Shown piece by piece: positions 9,961-21,379 of a stretch of 64,000 nucleotides of DNA. The position numbers were made by a program, and so were the translations under genes. The notes under the pieces were generated by a model. The model saw only the letters and a list, made by a program, of their open reading frames with translations, was not told the DNA's origin and searched no databases. Origin of the DNA: Argyresthia goedartella. Taxonomy: Eukaryota > Arthropoda > Insecta > Lepidoptera > Argyresthiidae. The stretch's first letter is position 1. Every line of letters starts with the position of its first letter. The stretch is from NCBI GenBank assembly GCA_949825045.1, contig OX463806.1, positions 47,454,208 to 47,518,207 of the forward strand. Reading direction: 5' to 3'.

Positions 9961-11299
9961 GTGCCTTTAAGACTACATTTTGTTCAGTTTTTAAAAACCA
10001 CGATCCTTCTCTTGTTGAGTGAGAATTTTATTTTTCTTCCTTTTGCTAGGATCGATATACGACACAGACATAGAATGTAACGACATGCAAATTAAATGGG
10101 GCCCAGAGGTCCTCACCCTTTTCCATCTCAAGGTGCCGGCAACGACGAACAATGAGCTTCGACGAAGGTCTCAGCGCAGCACGCCTCCGCACATTGAGCC
10201 CCTGTCTGTCACCTCGGCGTCGCTAACAGATGAATCCAGGAATGTCTCGGTGGCAGCTACAAGGTCTTGTTCCAGCAGCAGTAAGTTCCTTCGCCAAAAC
10301 TCTAGCCTGGTTTTCAGTCACCAGAAATTCTGGTAGAAGACATCCAGACTCTCTATACACACTCTGCCAGGTCTACCAGAGCTACTTTCTTGAGTCTGTT
10401 TTAGACCAATCTCCTCGAAAGGGTATCCACGGCTTCACTGTAGCATGCACAGGCCACATGTTCACAGAAAAACATTTATCATAAAGATCAGCCAAGACGC
10501 GTATTTTATGAGATTTATAGTCGTCGCTAGGCTTTAGTTCTTCTTTGAATCCTGTTTCCGGAGAACATATTTGCTGCAGATAAGTTCGAATTACTCCCGT
10601 AACATCGAGGCCCCACTACGGCGAGGCGTAGATCGACGAGTGTCATTACGTCGAGTCTCCGCCACGGGCACTGCTTTTATTTGAGGTAAACTCGAGTAAA
10701 ATTTACGTGACTGGTTAATAGAAAAATCGTATTCTAGGTTAATAAGGTTGTTTTTTGCTTGACACTTGCAGCCTGAAAGGGCTGGTTTAGGCATACTATA
10801 CTTTTCACTTTAATTATGAATAAAAACGCAGACTTTTACTACTAATAAGTTCTGTATTCCTGGTACATTTTTATCAAAGAAATATTTGCCTGGTCTTTGC
10901 AAGATAAAAATCTATTGATGCTTGAGACGAAGATGATGGAGCTGAAAGGTGAGAAGAGGAATAATATCCCCACAAATATCTGGGACGACCGCGTTTCCCC
11001 TTCGAAATCCATTGTTATCTCAGTCATCCCGGTGTCTGAAGCCTGAAACCCGCCTGTGTGCTTATTTCAGGTCATCAACTCAGGAATTTGAATCTTTTCG
11101 CATCTCAGTCATCGCTATATCCTGAAGGCTGCAACTTGATGTAACAAGGGAAGAGTGGTACTGTCCTCTTGTATACTTATTTCCTTGCCCACTCCTTAGG
11201 AATTTGAAAAATATGATATCGAAGATCAAATCATCCCGACCGTTAAGACCTATCTATAGATAACCCACACGAATAGCTTTGATAAAAAAAGAAAACTTA
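9961..11299. other. Unassigned segment without a recognisable gene
   Basis: No open frame here resembles a family I know. Minus-strand frames include lysine and arginine rich stretches (for example near 10600-10790), but there is no start context, no splice pattern and no repeat boundary that I can defend. It may hold the 5' region of LINE B (ORF1 or endonuclease), heavily decayed, since it lies directly upstream of it. Confidence 0.4.
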
Positions 11300-12169
11300 T
11301 TATTCTAGAATACGATCTGCCGATTTACCATACATATAAGTTTCTGTTAGACTGTACCTCAGATAAAACCGCTCGACATGCCGTCCGCTCGACGTTATGA
11401 AACTCGTCGTTCTGTGGCTACCCGTAATAGCCCTTCGATGCCGTGAGAGCAAACCATCGCATTCTTCCAATCCCGACTGCATATTCCACAGGTGAAAGTA
11501 TTTTCGGGGCTCGACGGCTTTCAAAAAGTAGTGACGCTCGGTCCCGCTACACAACACAAAGAATTCGGACGACGGGTTTTTTCTGTGTCTCTATCCATCC
11601 TTCTCCGTCTATGGATTTGTCGGACCTACTTCAATTTTGCGGCAATTCGAGACACTTCTCCTTGCGCGGCTTGTCGGTGTGATTATTTTGGGCAAAGTGT
11701 GTGGTGAAGCCTGTACTTTCTTTCCTTTGCCGTCTGGGTGAATTTTAGCAAATTTTCCTTCCCAAATCTTGGGTTTTACGGCAGCCTTAAATGCGAAGGT
11801 ACCCTTGGAGACAGTTACTGTCTTGGTTGGCCTCCGATGGTTGATTGATAGCAGTTGGTTGCGCTACTCGACAGAGCGGTAGTCCTCGTTATCGTTCTTG
11901 GTGAGTGGTTTTAAGGCTATGTTCCTAGTAGTCACGGCGGCTGGTCGCATTTTACTACCTACCGGTGCAAGAGAGTTATCACTGCCCCTCTTCATAGAGA
12001 CACTATACTCAGGGCAAATCCACCCATCAGTCTCTTTCTTCGTCATGCTCAGTGCGGTTGTGAAAGTGCAAGCAAGATGAAAATTGTTTGTGCAGCTTGC
12101 CATCTTACAAGACAGGCTTACCTTATCAGCTTCAAACTGTGGCTGGCAAGCATAGCATTTGTTTTTCAT
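11300..12169 (-). pseudogene. PHD-finger ORF1 fragment of a LINE
   Basis: From the Met at 12169 the minus strand reads KNKCYACQPQFEADKVSLSC, then CTNNFHLAC and DGWICPEYS. The spacing is that of a PHD-type zinc finger (Cys4-His-Cys3), with Tyr where the last Cys pair should finish. Such fingers sit at the start of ORF1 in many CR1/jockey-type LINEs of insects, where the protein binds RNA or protein partners. A stop follows at EDYRSVE; the same frame region continues with lysine-rich sequence (SKGTFAFKAAVKPKIWEGK) to about 11680 and may go on to 11300. The motif NEDY also occurs at 26150 on the minus strand, in another LINE. Confidence 0.55.
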
Positions 12170-13188
12170 ATTTGTGGAGGTCGTTCTTAATTATTATGTA
12201 AGATTTGCTGGTACTAAAGCGGGTGGCGCTAGTACTCAGCTAGTAGAGTTGCCCAATACTACCGCACTATTTGTGGCGCTAGTAGCATACGTTGAGTTGC
12301 CCAGGATGTCCGCTGGAGGCGCCACTGTGGACCCCTCGGAGTTGCTTCCGTTCTTCGCTGATAGGCGGCGGCAGCACTCGCACAACTTAGATTTTGAAGA
12401 AAAAGTACAACAGTCGATGAGGATACGAACCCAGGCCAATAGCGCGTACACAGCGCTCTGACCAAAAATGATAACTTTCCGAGCCACCGGAGAAACTTGA
12501 CGTGACTCCGAATATTGGCTGCAGTATGTGCGTTGACAATTTTGTTGCGTTATTGCGCAGGGAATTTGTATAAATGTATGAAATAAGTATGTTTAGATGC
12601 ACTTCACTGGATGCTATTTGGCACTTTACAGTCGTCTGCACTGAGGATTTTGGAGTGAAGTTATATTTGTCTGGTAGGGAATTTGATATACTAAAGTCTG
12701 ATACAACTGTCACTAAGTATTTCAATAAAATTGACAAGAATTTCTATTTAATAATCGCGGAGCTGTTTACACATTTCAGTTTATTTCTACTACCCGTATC
12801 GAACAATCGATTTTCTTACTATGAAATATTATTTAAAATATTATTTATTTAAAATTTTATATTTATCGTTTCTTTACGATATTGCAGGAGGTACTTTAAA
12901 AACGCCCAATCAAGATGTGGTGTACTTATGTCCAACCAACCAAAAAAGTGGTGTAATGTCCAAAAGTGGACAAAATCTGCTAAAAAATAAATAGTACGTA
13001 ATAAATAAATAGTATTATTAATGTTCTTGAAGAAGTCAAACTATTATTGTGAGAAATTTTGTTGCTCCCTCACATGATAAGCCTCGTCGGTTAGCAGCGG
13101 CTCCCAGGCCCTCCCACTTCAGGTGAAAAACAAGAAGTCAGACTTGTTATTCTGCAAAACCCAGCTGTAGCTTCCTAGTGGTACTGAC
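12170..13188. other. AT-rich DNA, no gene seen
   Basis: A GC-richer part near 12215-12335 holds two tandem copies of a unit beginning GTGGCGCTAGTA and ending GAGTTGCCCA. The remainder, 12440-13080, is AT-rich and has no coding pattern. I see no TIR or LTR boundary. Confidence 0.5.
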
Positions 13189-13371
13189 CTCCTCTCTACA
13201 ATCTTCAACGGCTGCTCCACGCCCTGCCACTCCAGGGGGGTTACCACATCCTTTATAGCGATTCCGTTGATCCTAAACGAATCCGTAAAAATAACATGAT
13301 CGTCTTTAATCAAGTCTAAGCCTCGGCGCAGAAGGACCACAAAACGCCAACAAATACGCCGCCACAAAACG
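13189..13371 (-). other. Putative coding exon (unknown gene)
   Basis: The minus strand reads through 60 codons, including LIKDDHVIFTDSFRINGIAI and KDVVTPLEWQGVEQPLKIVE, a well-folded-looking mix of residues unlike the surrounding noise. It is preceded by TGGTGTCAG at 13372-13380, a usable acceptor, and ends at GAGGAG followed by GTCAGT (13183-13188), a fair donor. I do not recognise the protein. It could be an exon of a host gene or a captured exon in a rolling-circle element. It does not join in phase with the exon-like segment upstream. Confidence 0.4.
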
Positions 13372-13666
13372 CTGACACCAGGCCACTCGTGCGATTAACA
13401 TACCCCCTGCCACTTCACCTCAGTCATCCCGGGCGAAATCGTTTATGGCACTGCAAGCATCGGGGTAAAAAAGTAGCGGCCTTTTGCGGCGAAGATTAGT
13501 GGACCGTGTGCAACGAGGCTAAGTACTAGGTGAAATAACGCCCATTAAGGAGTATTGGAATGGAAATTGTTGCCATGGCGATGTCGTTTTAGGATCCCAA
13601 ACTGAATAAGTATAATGGTTGTGGTAAACCAGGGTTCTAAATCTAGCAGTTGCTACTGGTACTGAC
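13372..13666 (-). other. Possible intron between exon-like segments
   Basis: This stretch separates two exon-like segments on the minus strand. It begins GTCAGTACC at 13666 and ends CAG at 13372. The exon phases do not match (upstream ends in phase 0, downstream begins with one leftover base), so it is not shown to be a real intron. Confidence 0.25.
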
Positions 13667-13821
13667 CTCGACACTGCAGGTGTCTTCGGTCGGCAAGTCG
13701 AGGTCCTCCGACTTGAGTTCGGCGTCGAGGCCGAGGTACCACGTGAGGTCCGTGTGCCCCATTTGCGTCTCATAGGGCTTCTTCGTCGTCATCCCGGGGA
13801 CGGGGGACCGTCGCTGTGGAG
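13667..13821 (-). other. Putative coding exon, GC-rich (unknown gene)
   Basis: On the minus strand 51 codons are open, including GMTTKKPYETQMGHTDLTWY and LGLDAELKSEDLDLPTEDTC. The segment is bounded by TGTGTTACAG (acceptor) and GTCGAG/GTCAGT (donor). It is much richer in G and C at third positions than nearby DNA, as expected for a conserved exon. No family is recognised. A Met in GMTTKKPY could also be a start codon, making it a first coding exon. Confidence 0.45.
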
Positions 13822-14448
13822 CTGTAACACAACGAAGCGTCACCAATTTTCCTATATTTTACAGGCCGCCATAGGCCATACACGAATTCTGATGATTCAT
13901 AGATTTATATCGAGCTGTTCACGAATACAGCGGCCGCCCCGCCCCGCTGCCCGCGGAACTTGTGAAAAAGGCCTTACGGATCGCCCTCTTGATAGAGTTA
14001 TAGATAGAGATAGTGACATGGTACAAAACAAAAACAAAGAATCAAATCGCCAAGCGCTACCACCGACGGGGTTGAAGCTATGCATCGTACGTGTGCACGT
14101 GCGCCCTCGTTCAGCCAGTTTATCAATAGACTAGTTTACGTGTGAGGCGTGTCATCCACCACCGCCGCAGCTGTGGACATGTTGAAGGATTCCTCACGAT
14201 TGATCCAATCGCCATTAGAACGATTGTAACAATATAGATGTAGTTGTATTCTAAATACTGTCACAAGAGTATTTATTACATTTTGCAACAGCAACAAATA
14301 AGTTCATTATTTTTATTATATATATTATTATCCTTATTTTTATACACGCAATTATGAAAATTAAAGGGGGTCCCCATAAAAGCGACTGTTTTTTGTAAAT
14401 CCCTGCCCCTGCGAAATACCTCATAACATCATGATTCAATATCACCAT
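13822..14448. other. Intergenic or 5'-flanking DNA
   Basis: A GC-rich patch at 13925-13965 and an ordinary AT-rich remainder are present. No repeat boundary or coding pattern stands out. If the exon-like segment at 13667-13821 is real, this would be its upstream region on the minus strand. Confidence 0.3.
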
Positions 14449-14655
14449 TGTTGGCGCCACCTAGCGATGACGATGTGGAACTTTTGATATGCCCGTGCTC
14501 AAGCCTGCGTCTGCGCTGACGTCGTAGTTCGCGGTTTCGCCGCTGCGCTAGTGTAGCTCAGTTAATCGTAATTTTAAGACCTTTGAGATGTAATTACTTA
14601 TTTTCATCTACAATAAATCGTTTTGCAAAGCATTCATTTTGGTCTGTTCTATACA
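14449..14655 (+). repeat. Candidate solo LTR
   Basis: A 207-bp segment begins TGTTGGCGCC and ends CTATACA, has an AATAAA box at about 14612, and has promoter-like GC content in its first half. These are LTR traits. No target duplication is visible and no second copy lies in the window, so the call is weak. Confidence 0.3.
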
Positions 14656-14779
14656 ATGCCCAAGAGATAGTCCAAGGAGTAGGAGAAATCGTTAAATTCA
14701 AGAGAGGGCGCAACAACCATAACTTTCGCTGATCTTAATAACTTTGAGATGGCTTAGTCGGTTTCGTATCGGTTTCGTA

Positions 14780-14936
14780 ATCTTGAAGTTCCGGTTCGAT
14801 TCCCAGAGAACACATATATTTTTTCTTTTTGTTTTGGTTTTATTATTTAGTATTTTTTTTCTTTTTGTTTTGTTTGTATCACGATGGTACGCAACCCTTC
14901 GTGTGCGTGACCAACCCGCACTTGACCGATTTTTAA
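14780..14936 (+). repeat. Lepidopteran repeat fragment with tRNA-like B box
   Basis: GGTTCGATTCCCAG near 14793 matches the internal B box of tRNA-derived SINEs. It is followed by a T-rich stretch and by GGTACGCAACCCTTCGTGTG near 14886 with GCACTTGACCG near 14921. A close copy of the last part lies at 51510-51565. The pattern of a B box followed by this module suggests a SINE, but the A box is not clear. Confidence 0.45.
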
Positions 14937-15278
14937 ATTGCTCAAATGGCTTTTTCAAAATCTCTAGAGGTATCTTATTCTAGTAGAGAATGCACTGACC
15001 CTTGAAAGAATTGCTAACCTTCGCGAGTATAAACCGGGGCGCAACTAGTCTATGATTTTTTCTTAGGTAAATATTACAGCTATCGCTAAGTTTGGAAAAT
15101 GTTGTAAGGTTACAATAAATTTATTAGCTACAGTTAGTATGTCAATTTCTTTAAAAAGCTCTCTTAAGGAATCTGTTCGTTTTACATTATAAATTGCTCG
15201 AATAGTTTGAATATCCGCTGCTTTTCCCCCACAACAAGATACCATAGGACATGACACTATGAAAGTAACTAAAATGTA

Positions 15279-16596
15279 CTAGCCTAGAAGTCTAGAAGCC
15301 ACATCCGTTTTTTGTCTGATGTTCCTAACAGCGTAAGCCACAGAACTTAATTTCCCAGCTAATTTATCTATGTAGGGTCCCCACTGCAATTTGCTATCAA
15401 TGGTTATTCCAAGAAACCTCGTATCATTTACTAATTCTAACGTGTTGCTGTCTAACACTAAAGTGGTCTCAAATTGCCTGACATTTGGAAGTGAGAATTT
15501 GATACACTTGGTTTTACCAGCGTTTACCAATAAATTATTAACTGTTAACCAATTTAAGGTTAAAGACAATACACAATTAAAATCATCAAAATCTTCTTTT
15601 TGTTTTTCAATTTTGAAGACCATTGAAGTATCATCAGCAAACAACACTATGTCAGTTAATTTCTCCACCATGAAAGGTAGATCGTTAATATATACCAGGA
15701 ATAAGAAAGGGCCTAATTTGGAATCTTGTGGAACGCTAATTTTTACACCCGATCCATCAGATTTAACGCCTTTGACTTCTGCTTTTTGAATTCTATTGCT
15801 TAGGTATGATCTAAGTAGATCCAACGCTTTATTTCAAATTCCTTAGTGATTTAATTTCATTAATAGCGTCTTATGATCAACACAATCGAATGCCTTCGAA
15901 CGATCGCAAAATACTCCGATAGCATCCTGTGCGGCCTCCCATGCAGAATAAATATGAGAGATATAGGAAATCCTTGCATCCGTAGTCGATTTACCCATAG
16001 TGAAACCGTATTGTTTGGCGTGGAGTTGTTTTGTGAGGTTGAAGTGTGAGCGTATTTGATTGAGAATAATCTTTTAAAATATTTAAATGAATGCTGAAAG
16101 ACCAGATATTAGTCTGAAATTTGAAGGATCTCCCTTACCTCCCGACTTCAACAGAGGTATCAGTTTACTGTGTTTTTCGTGAGGTATGGGAAAGCTCCAT
16201 CGTCAACACATTTATTAAATATAAAAGCTAAGTGTGTGGCTATAACTAGAATTACTGAACCAATTTTACTTTGCCTGATATACCCCATAGGTCTTCAGTA
16301 TTTTTTAAGTTAAGTAATCTTAACATTTTGACAATGTCCTGGGAATATACATGATGAAATTTTAAATATACATTACTTACGCTAGTGTTGTTTTTTAATA
16401 AAGTTTCTGCTTCATATGGAGATGAATTTAGACGATCTGTTATGAGTAAGGGTATATTGGTGCAGAATGTTTCGAAAGCTCGAGCAACCTCAGCGTTGGA
16501 TTTAACAACATCATCACCTATCTTAAGCCAGAAATCATTATCCCTTGGTATAACTTTGCCAGTTTCACGATTTATCATTGGCCAAACTGTTTTCAT
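15279..16596 (-). pseudogene. F1 copy 1 reverse transcriptase
   Basis: Visible blocks are KQYGFTMGKSTTDARIS near 15990, DRSKAFDCVDHKTLL near 15880 (motif A), SVPQDSKLGPFLFLVYINDL near 15690-15740 (motif B, with Asp-Ser-Lys in place of the usual Gly-Ser-Ile) and VLFADDTSMVF near 15630 (catalytic motif intact). LGITIDSKLQWGP follows near 15400. The motif B change and the stop near 15830 show decay. Confidence 0.85.
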
Positions 16597-17186
16597 TCTA
16601 TTATTTTAATGTTGTATTTTTCTATTAATGTGTAAAGTTTTTGCAGTTCTGCAAACCAACTTGAAAGTTTTGCCATATTTGTTAACAGAGTCATGAAATT
16701 TTTGATCAAAGTTAAAAGTTTTTTGTTCATAACGGTCATATAAGATAAACTCTACTTTTACGAATTCCAAACGTCGCCCAGTCTTTAAATTTAGGTTTAG
16801 CGTTGCAGTCACTCACTTTCTCTAATTTAAAAACTTTATTGAATTCTGTTTGAATAATGTTAAAGTCTGAGAAGATTTTGTTTGGGTTCTGTTCATTAAA
16901 ATTTGGTACTGGCAAATTTATATGTAAGTCTTTCGTATATGTCTGTAGTCAATGGGACGTAATAGGCCTATAAAATGATGGATCAGTCTTGTCCTTACTA
17001 GCAATTGGGAATGAAACTGTTTGACCACTGTGATCGGAAGGTAAGCAGTTAATTACATTTTTACTTGTGAATGCACAGTCACAAAAAACGTTATCTAAGC
17101 CAATTGGCTGGTAAGTGTAAATCTAGTCGGATCTAGAAATACATGACATAAATTTAATGATTTGAATAAAGTTATTAGTCGTTGTT

Positions 17187-17438
17187 TCATTTTGTTCCTA
17201 CAAGCAAATCTACATTAAGATCACCACAAATAATTAACTTTTTTCTCTTATTACATAGTTTAGTGAGCGCTTCCTCCATAATTATCTCAAATATTTCGAG
17301 ATTGCCAAGGCCTTTTTCATCCCTCGGTGGCCTGTAGACACAAACAATAATATGGCTATCTAACTTAACACAGGATACCTCTATTTGTTTTTCAACAGTA
17401 ATTGCAAGAATAGAACAATAGAGTTTTATTCTGAGCAC
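17187..17438 (-). pseudogene. F1 copy 1 endonuclease fragment
   Basis: The peptide contains VCVYRPP and LIICGDLNVD, two hallmark blocks of the apurinic-type endonuclease that nicks target DNA for LINE insertion. The upstream catalytic part is in another frame (17392-17607), and the SDH block should lie near 17030 where DHSGQTVSFP is read. Confidence 0.8.
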
Positions 17439-17640
17439 TTATATTGGTAGTTGGCGGTAAGATTATTTTTGTCGGTTGCTCGGGGTGTTGAAAAATCGTT
17501 CTTTTTTTAAATAAAAATGCATCTTGATGTGGAGTCCATCCCAAACCTAGTTTTCGATGACGCCGCTTGCTTGAAGTCGAAGTTTTGTTAATCACTTGTA
17601 TTGTCAAGCAGTCGAGGCAATTTAGACCTTTATCTATTGA

Positions 17641-18290
17641 GATTGAAACATCCAGATGATAGTAATTTGATCATGTCGTCTTTCAATTCTTGTGCTTGTA
17701 CCTCACTGTGGGCGGAGCCCAGTATCAGTTCATCCATGTAGAATGAGTTTTCCAAAACGTCCGGCGCCGAACTCTCTTGATAGTTCTGTCGTTGTCGTCG
17801 TCTGGCGAGTCACCATAGCAAGGAAAGGGGCGGCTTTGGTGCCGTAGTTTACTGTGCTCAGTTGTTAGTCTTGCAGGCGTTTCGAGGGATGGTCTCTCTA
17901 CATGATCTTTTGCAATTGCTGATGATTAGGGTGCACCCAAATCTGCCAAAACATATTTTCGATGTCCGCGGTGAAAACAATTAGGTATTTTTATGCAAGT
18001 TTGGGCCCCTACACATGACTTTGTTCAAACAAAAGTTGCTCGATGTTTTTGATGACGCGTTGAACACTACTCTACGAGCAACGCTTGGTGATCGATGATT
18101 CAGTCCGCAATACACAGTGGTAGGTAAGTAGCAACCAAATTGCTGACTGGTTGTTTTATCGCTGGGTTTGCATATTTTTTCATTCGAGTTCTAAAAGTGA
18201 TCACAAAACAGGTGACATAGTTTGTCCAGCCAAATAAAACGCCGGGTTTAGGTACATTAATTCTATCGACTATGGTGGCGCTAAGAGCGC
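17641..18290 (-). pseudogene. BEL-2 reverse transcriptase, downstream part
   Basis: Frames on the minus strand give, in order, PVSNLVATYLPL (usual CYLPHH), VVFTADIE-like HRGHRKYVLADLGAP in a shifted frame (motif A region), NYGTKAAPFLAMVT and ENSFYMDELILGSAHSEVQA (the catalytic YxDD is now YMDE). All are typical BEL/Pao polymerase blocks. Many stops and shifts make it an old copy. Its upstream part is at 20500-21330; the two were one frame before a LINE landed between them. Confidence 0.8.
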
Positions 18291-20500
18291 CATAGTATAA
18301 AATATGTACAGCATTTTACATATAACTTATAAATTAAAATATATGAATAAGTTAATTAATAACATAGGTAATTTAATTTAAGTTTCTCTTACCTGTCAGG
18401 CTAAGCAGTGCCCTTCTGTGATTCCCCAGCCTCAAACGAAACTAATATTTCTGTATTAAAACATCAGAAGAATAAACCGCAACTTTGACAGTTTCTGAAC
18501 ACTTCTTGACGCTATCGTAACTTTTTTAATTCACTCATTAAAAAACTAAGACGTAAATATGACAAAGATTTAATATTTATATGCAGGTTCCAACAATAAA
18601 AAATCTGGTCTGCTATAAAATTCATATTCAACCTTAAAAAATTAAAAGCTCACTTACATAACTTCACTCGTTAAATTCCTCTGATAAAAATGTTATAAAC
18701 GAAGTTAATATGTTCTTCAATAACGTTGGAAAAACCTTTCTGAAGAGATTCCACCCACCCCTCCGCTACCCACGGAACCAAAACATATCTTAAATAGCCC
18801 TTTACAGTCTATTGCATAACTTGAGACCCCTGAAAATTAAACATAATCTCAAATTCTAGCACTAAATGTGACTGCGCTGTAGGATGCGATGGAATAAGTG
18901 CTAAGACGTTAAAATCAGTCAAAGTCCCTTAGTTCCCTTACTAACCCACATTTACAACAACTTCATGCAAAAATGAACTTTCCCTCCGATCTAAAGAAAT
19001 CTATCATATGCCCTATACACAAGGCTGGTGATAGAAGGGCTGATAACAACTAAAGGCCTATCTCAATACAAAATATGAGTAAAATTTCTCGAATAAAATA
19101 ACTTACTGTCAATTAACCAATACGGTTTTCGATCAGATAAATCTGCGGACGACGCACTTTTAGCTTATACAAATGCAATCGCCAAAGACCTCGATGAAAA
19201 GAAAAAATGTCTCACAATTTACCTGGAATTAGCGAAAGCTTTCGACACAGTATCTATCCCACTTCTCCTCAATAAACTTATCACGAAAGTAATCTGTCAA
19301 ACAGAACTCATCGAGCCAAAATAGATGAGCATGTTAGTGATGATCTCCCGGTTTCTTATGGAGTCCCACAGGGTAGTATACTCGGTCCTACATTTTCCTA
19401 TTTTACATAAATGCTCCATGCGATCTCATGCGACAATGTAAAATTGTCTCCTACGCTGATGACACCACCCCCACTTTCACAGCTGAAACATCGACAGATG
19501 CCTTCTCAGTAGCTCAAAAGGGATTTAACTACGTTTATCTTACACTAAATTCAGACAAAACCACATACATGATGTTCTCCCATAAATGCTCCTACCCACC
19601 TAACAATACTTGTACATGTCCGCAAAAGTTAAGTACCAATTCAATTAAATATCAAGGTATAATAATAGATTGCATCCTAACTTTTAGAGAACAAGCGCAA
19701 AATCTATCAAAACGAATTAGGAAACTAGCCTATGTTTTTAAACAGCTTCGAAATGCTGCAAGTGATAAATGAACTATACAAGGCTCTAGTCCAATCATTA
19801 GTGGCATACGGAATCACATACTGGGTGGGATCAACAAGCACAAAGACTCATACTAAAAAATTGTATATTCAAACCATATAGGTTCCCAACCAGGACTCTA
19901 CACGCAATATCACACACTCTAACCGTCAGACAACTGTTCATATTACATACCACACTGAAACAAAACTCTCTCACTCCTTACTTCGATGAAATCAGTAAAA
20001 ACCGGCGAAATGTTGACGTAAGCCCTGATGTCAGAAGCAGAACTTTCTTTCTACACAGATTCCTCGTCTGTCAAGGACCCAGACTCTACAATATAATTAA
20101 TAAAGATCATAACATATTTAACCTATGTAAAGTCGAAGTTAAGCACATACTAAAAAACTGGCTGTTTATACTGGAGTTTTATCAAACTGAAAATATGTTC
20201 ACTGTAATAAAGTAAAACTTCTCTCTACTTTTCACGTGTGTAACGAACACTCACATACATTTTCACCGATACAACCAAAATTGAGAGCAAAGAATGGCTA
20301 AATACAATGATATACACTGTTACTTATCATTTAAGTTCTTTAGCTCTAAGGGTGTAAATGTCAGCAACTAGTGATCATAGCACAGGCATTTAAAATGCCT
20401 AGCTTAGTCGTTGGCCTGCTACCACGAAAACTATAACTTTATTGACTATATTATGTTATTGTAATAATTAGTTTTATGACTAAACATTATTATTATTATA
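18291..20500 (+). mobile_element. LINE inserted in BEL-2 (degenerate)
   Basis: The plus strand has RPISIQNMSK near 19050, LAKAFDTV near 19225 (motif A), SYGVPQGSILGP near 19355-19390 with a frame change, and KIVSYADDTTPTFT near 19440 (catalytic motif). The C-terminal region continues to about 20215. The 3' part ends with an ATT-triplet tail at about 20485-20500, where the BEL-2 frame resumes. The 5' boundary is uncertain; a short inverted repeat (CTATGGTGGCGCTA and TAGCGCCATAG type) is seen near 18275-18300. Confidence 0.7.
19428..19772 (+). pseudogene. LINE reverse transcriptase C-terminal part
   Basis: A 114-codon open stretch starts in the catalytic motif (VSYADDTT) and has the thumb block YQGIIIDCILTFREQ. 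It is the longest surviving frame of this copy. Confidence 0.75.
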
Positions 20501-21340
20501 TGACCTAGTGACTGATATTCCTCGATAAACAATTTATATTCTGACGCAATTGCTGGTTGTTTATGAAATTTTCGCTCCAGTTGATGGATTTGAGATATGG
20601 CCTTTTTCTTAGATTCGCCCGTGTTTTGTTCGAAGTACATTTTCAAAGGCATTCTCACTTCGTGTCGGCCATCCTCCTTTCTTGTTGTGGATGATTTGTA
20701 TAGCTCGATGGAATGCTGATCTTCTTGGTATAGATCCGAGGGGTCCGTGATATCTTCTATGTCCCAGGAGTTTTGAATCTGGCTTATGTCGTTTAGAATC
20801 ACATTGCAGTGGAATGTTGTAACTCTGCCACTCAAAATCCAGCTGTCTAGTTTTTTGAGCTACTGGTAGTATTGTGCTCGTCAGTGCAGTGCAGTGCAGG
20901 TAAGACCAGTCGGGTTTTGAAAATGATGTACAAGGCAGATTCCTGATCAGCTTGGACATGACATAAGCATTGGTTTCGAAAGCAAAGACTCCGGTTGTCG
21001 ACAGACATTCTATATTAGCCATATAATTGAATGAGCTCTCTTTAGCGCCGACTCCCGATATTATTCTCATATATTTCTGGCGACAAACTTGTAAAGTTTG
21101 GGCGGCATTCTCTGTAAAAAGGGATGTTTGTGACCCTTGGTCTAATAGAGCTCGCATCGTGAGGTATGAACTATCGATTGCCTTAATAGAGGCAATCGCG
21201 AGGATGATTATGAGGTGGGACGCCCGCTAAACCACAGGCGGATGATCGGTCCTCTATCGTGACTTTTTCACCCAATTTCCAGTGTTTCAGCACTGGTTAC
21301 TGTTGCTTCAACAGATGTCCCTCCCCAAATCTTCTTGTTC
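20501..21340 (-). pseudogene. BEL-2 protease and upstream pol
   Basis: On the minus strand MRALLDQGSQTSLFTENAAQ is the protease core (Asp-Gln-Gly in place of Asp-Ser-Gly) as seen in Pao-type elements. It is followed by WDIEDITDPSD, HEVRMPLK, GESKKKAISQIHQLERKF and EEYQSLGHI, the usual bridge to the polymerase. A frame change near 20830 splits it. It breaks off at LGHI, the junction with the inserted LINE, and the remainder of pol lies at 17641-18290. Confidence 0.85.
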
Positions 21341-21379
21341 GTTTAATGAATTCTAGGATGTCGGTATTAATTTTGACAA

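Larger units (their letters stand above)
14937..17640 (-). mobile_element. LINE family F1, copy 1 (endonuclease plus reverse transcriptase)
   Basis: On the minus strand the order is endonuclease (VCVYRPPRDEKG and LIICGDLNVDLL near 17200-17330), a linker rich in Lys, reverse transcriptase (16600-15280) and a C-terminal region (15260-14940). The same family recurs at 39484, 51655, 51964 and 60198. Its 3' end here is cut inside the last coding region, where it abuts the SINE-like module. Frames are broken in at least five places, so it is inactive. The polymerase type is jockey/CR1-like. Confidence 0.85.

Noticed and set aside
14786..14810. tRNA gene suggested by a B box (also at 27003 and 49861)
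   Set aside because: Only the B box is seen. No A box, anticodon stem or cloverleaf can be drawn, so these are SINE-type remnants at best.
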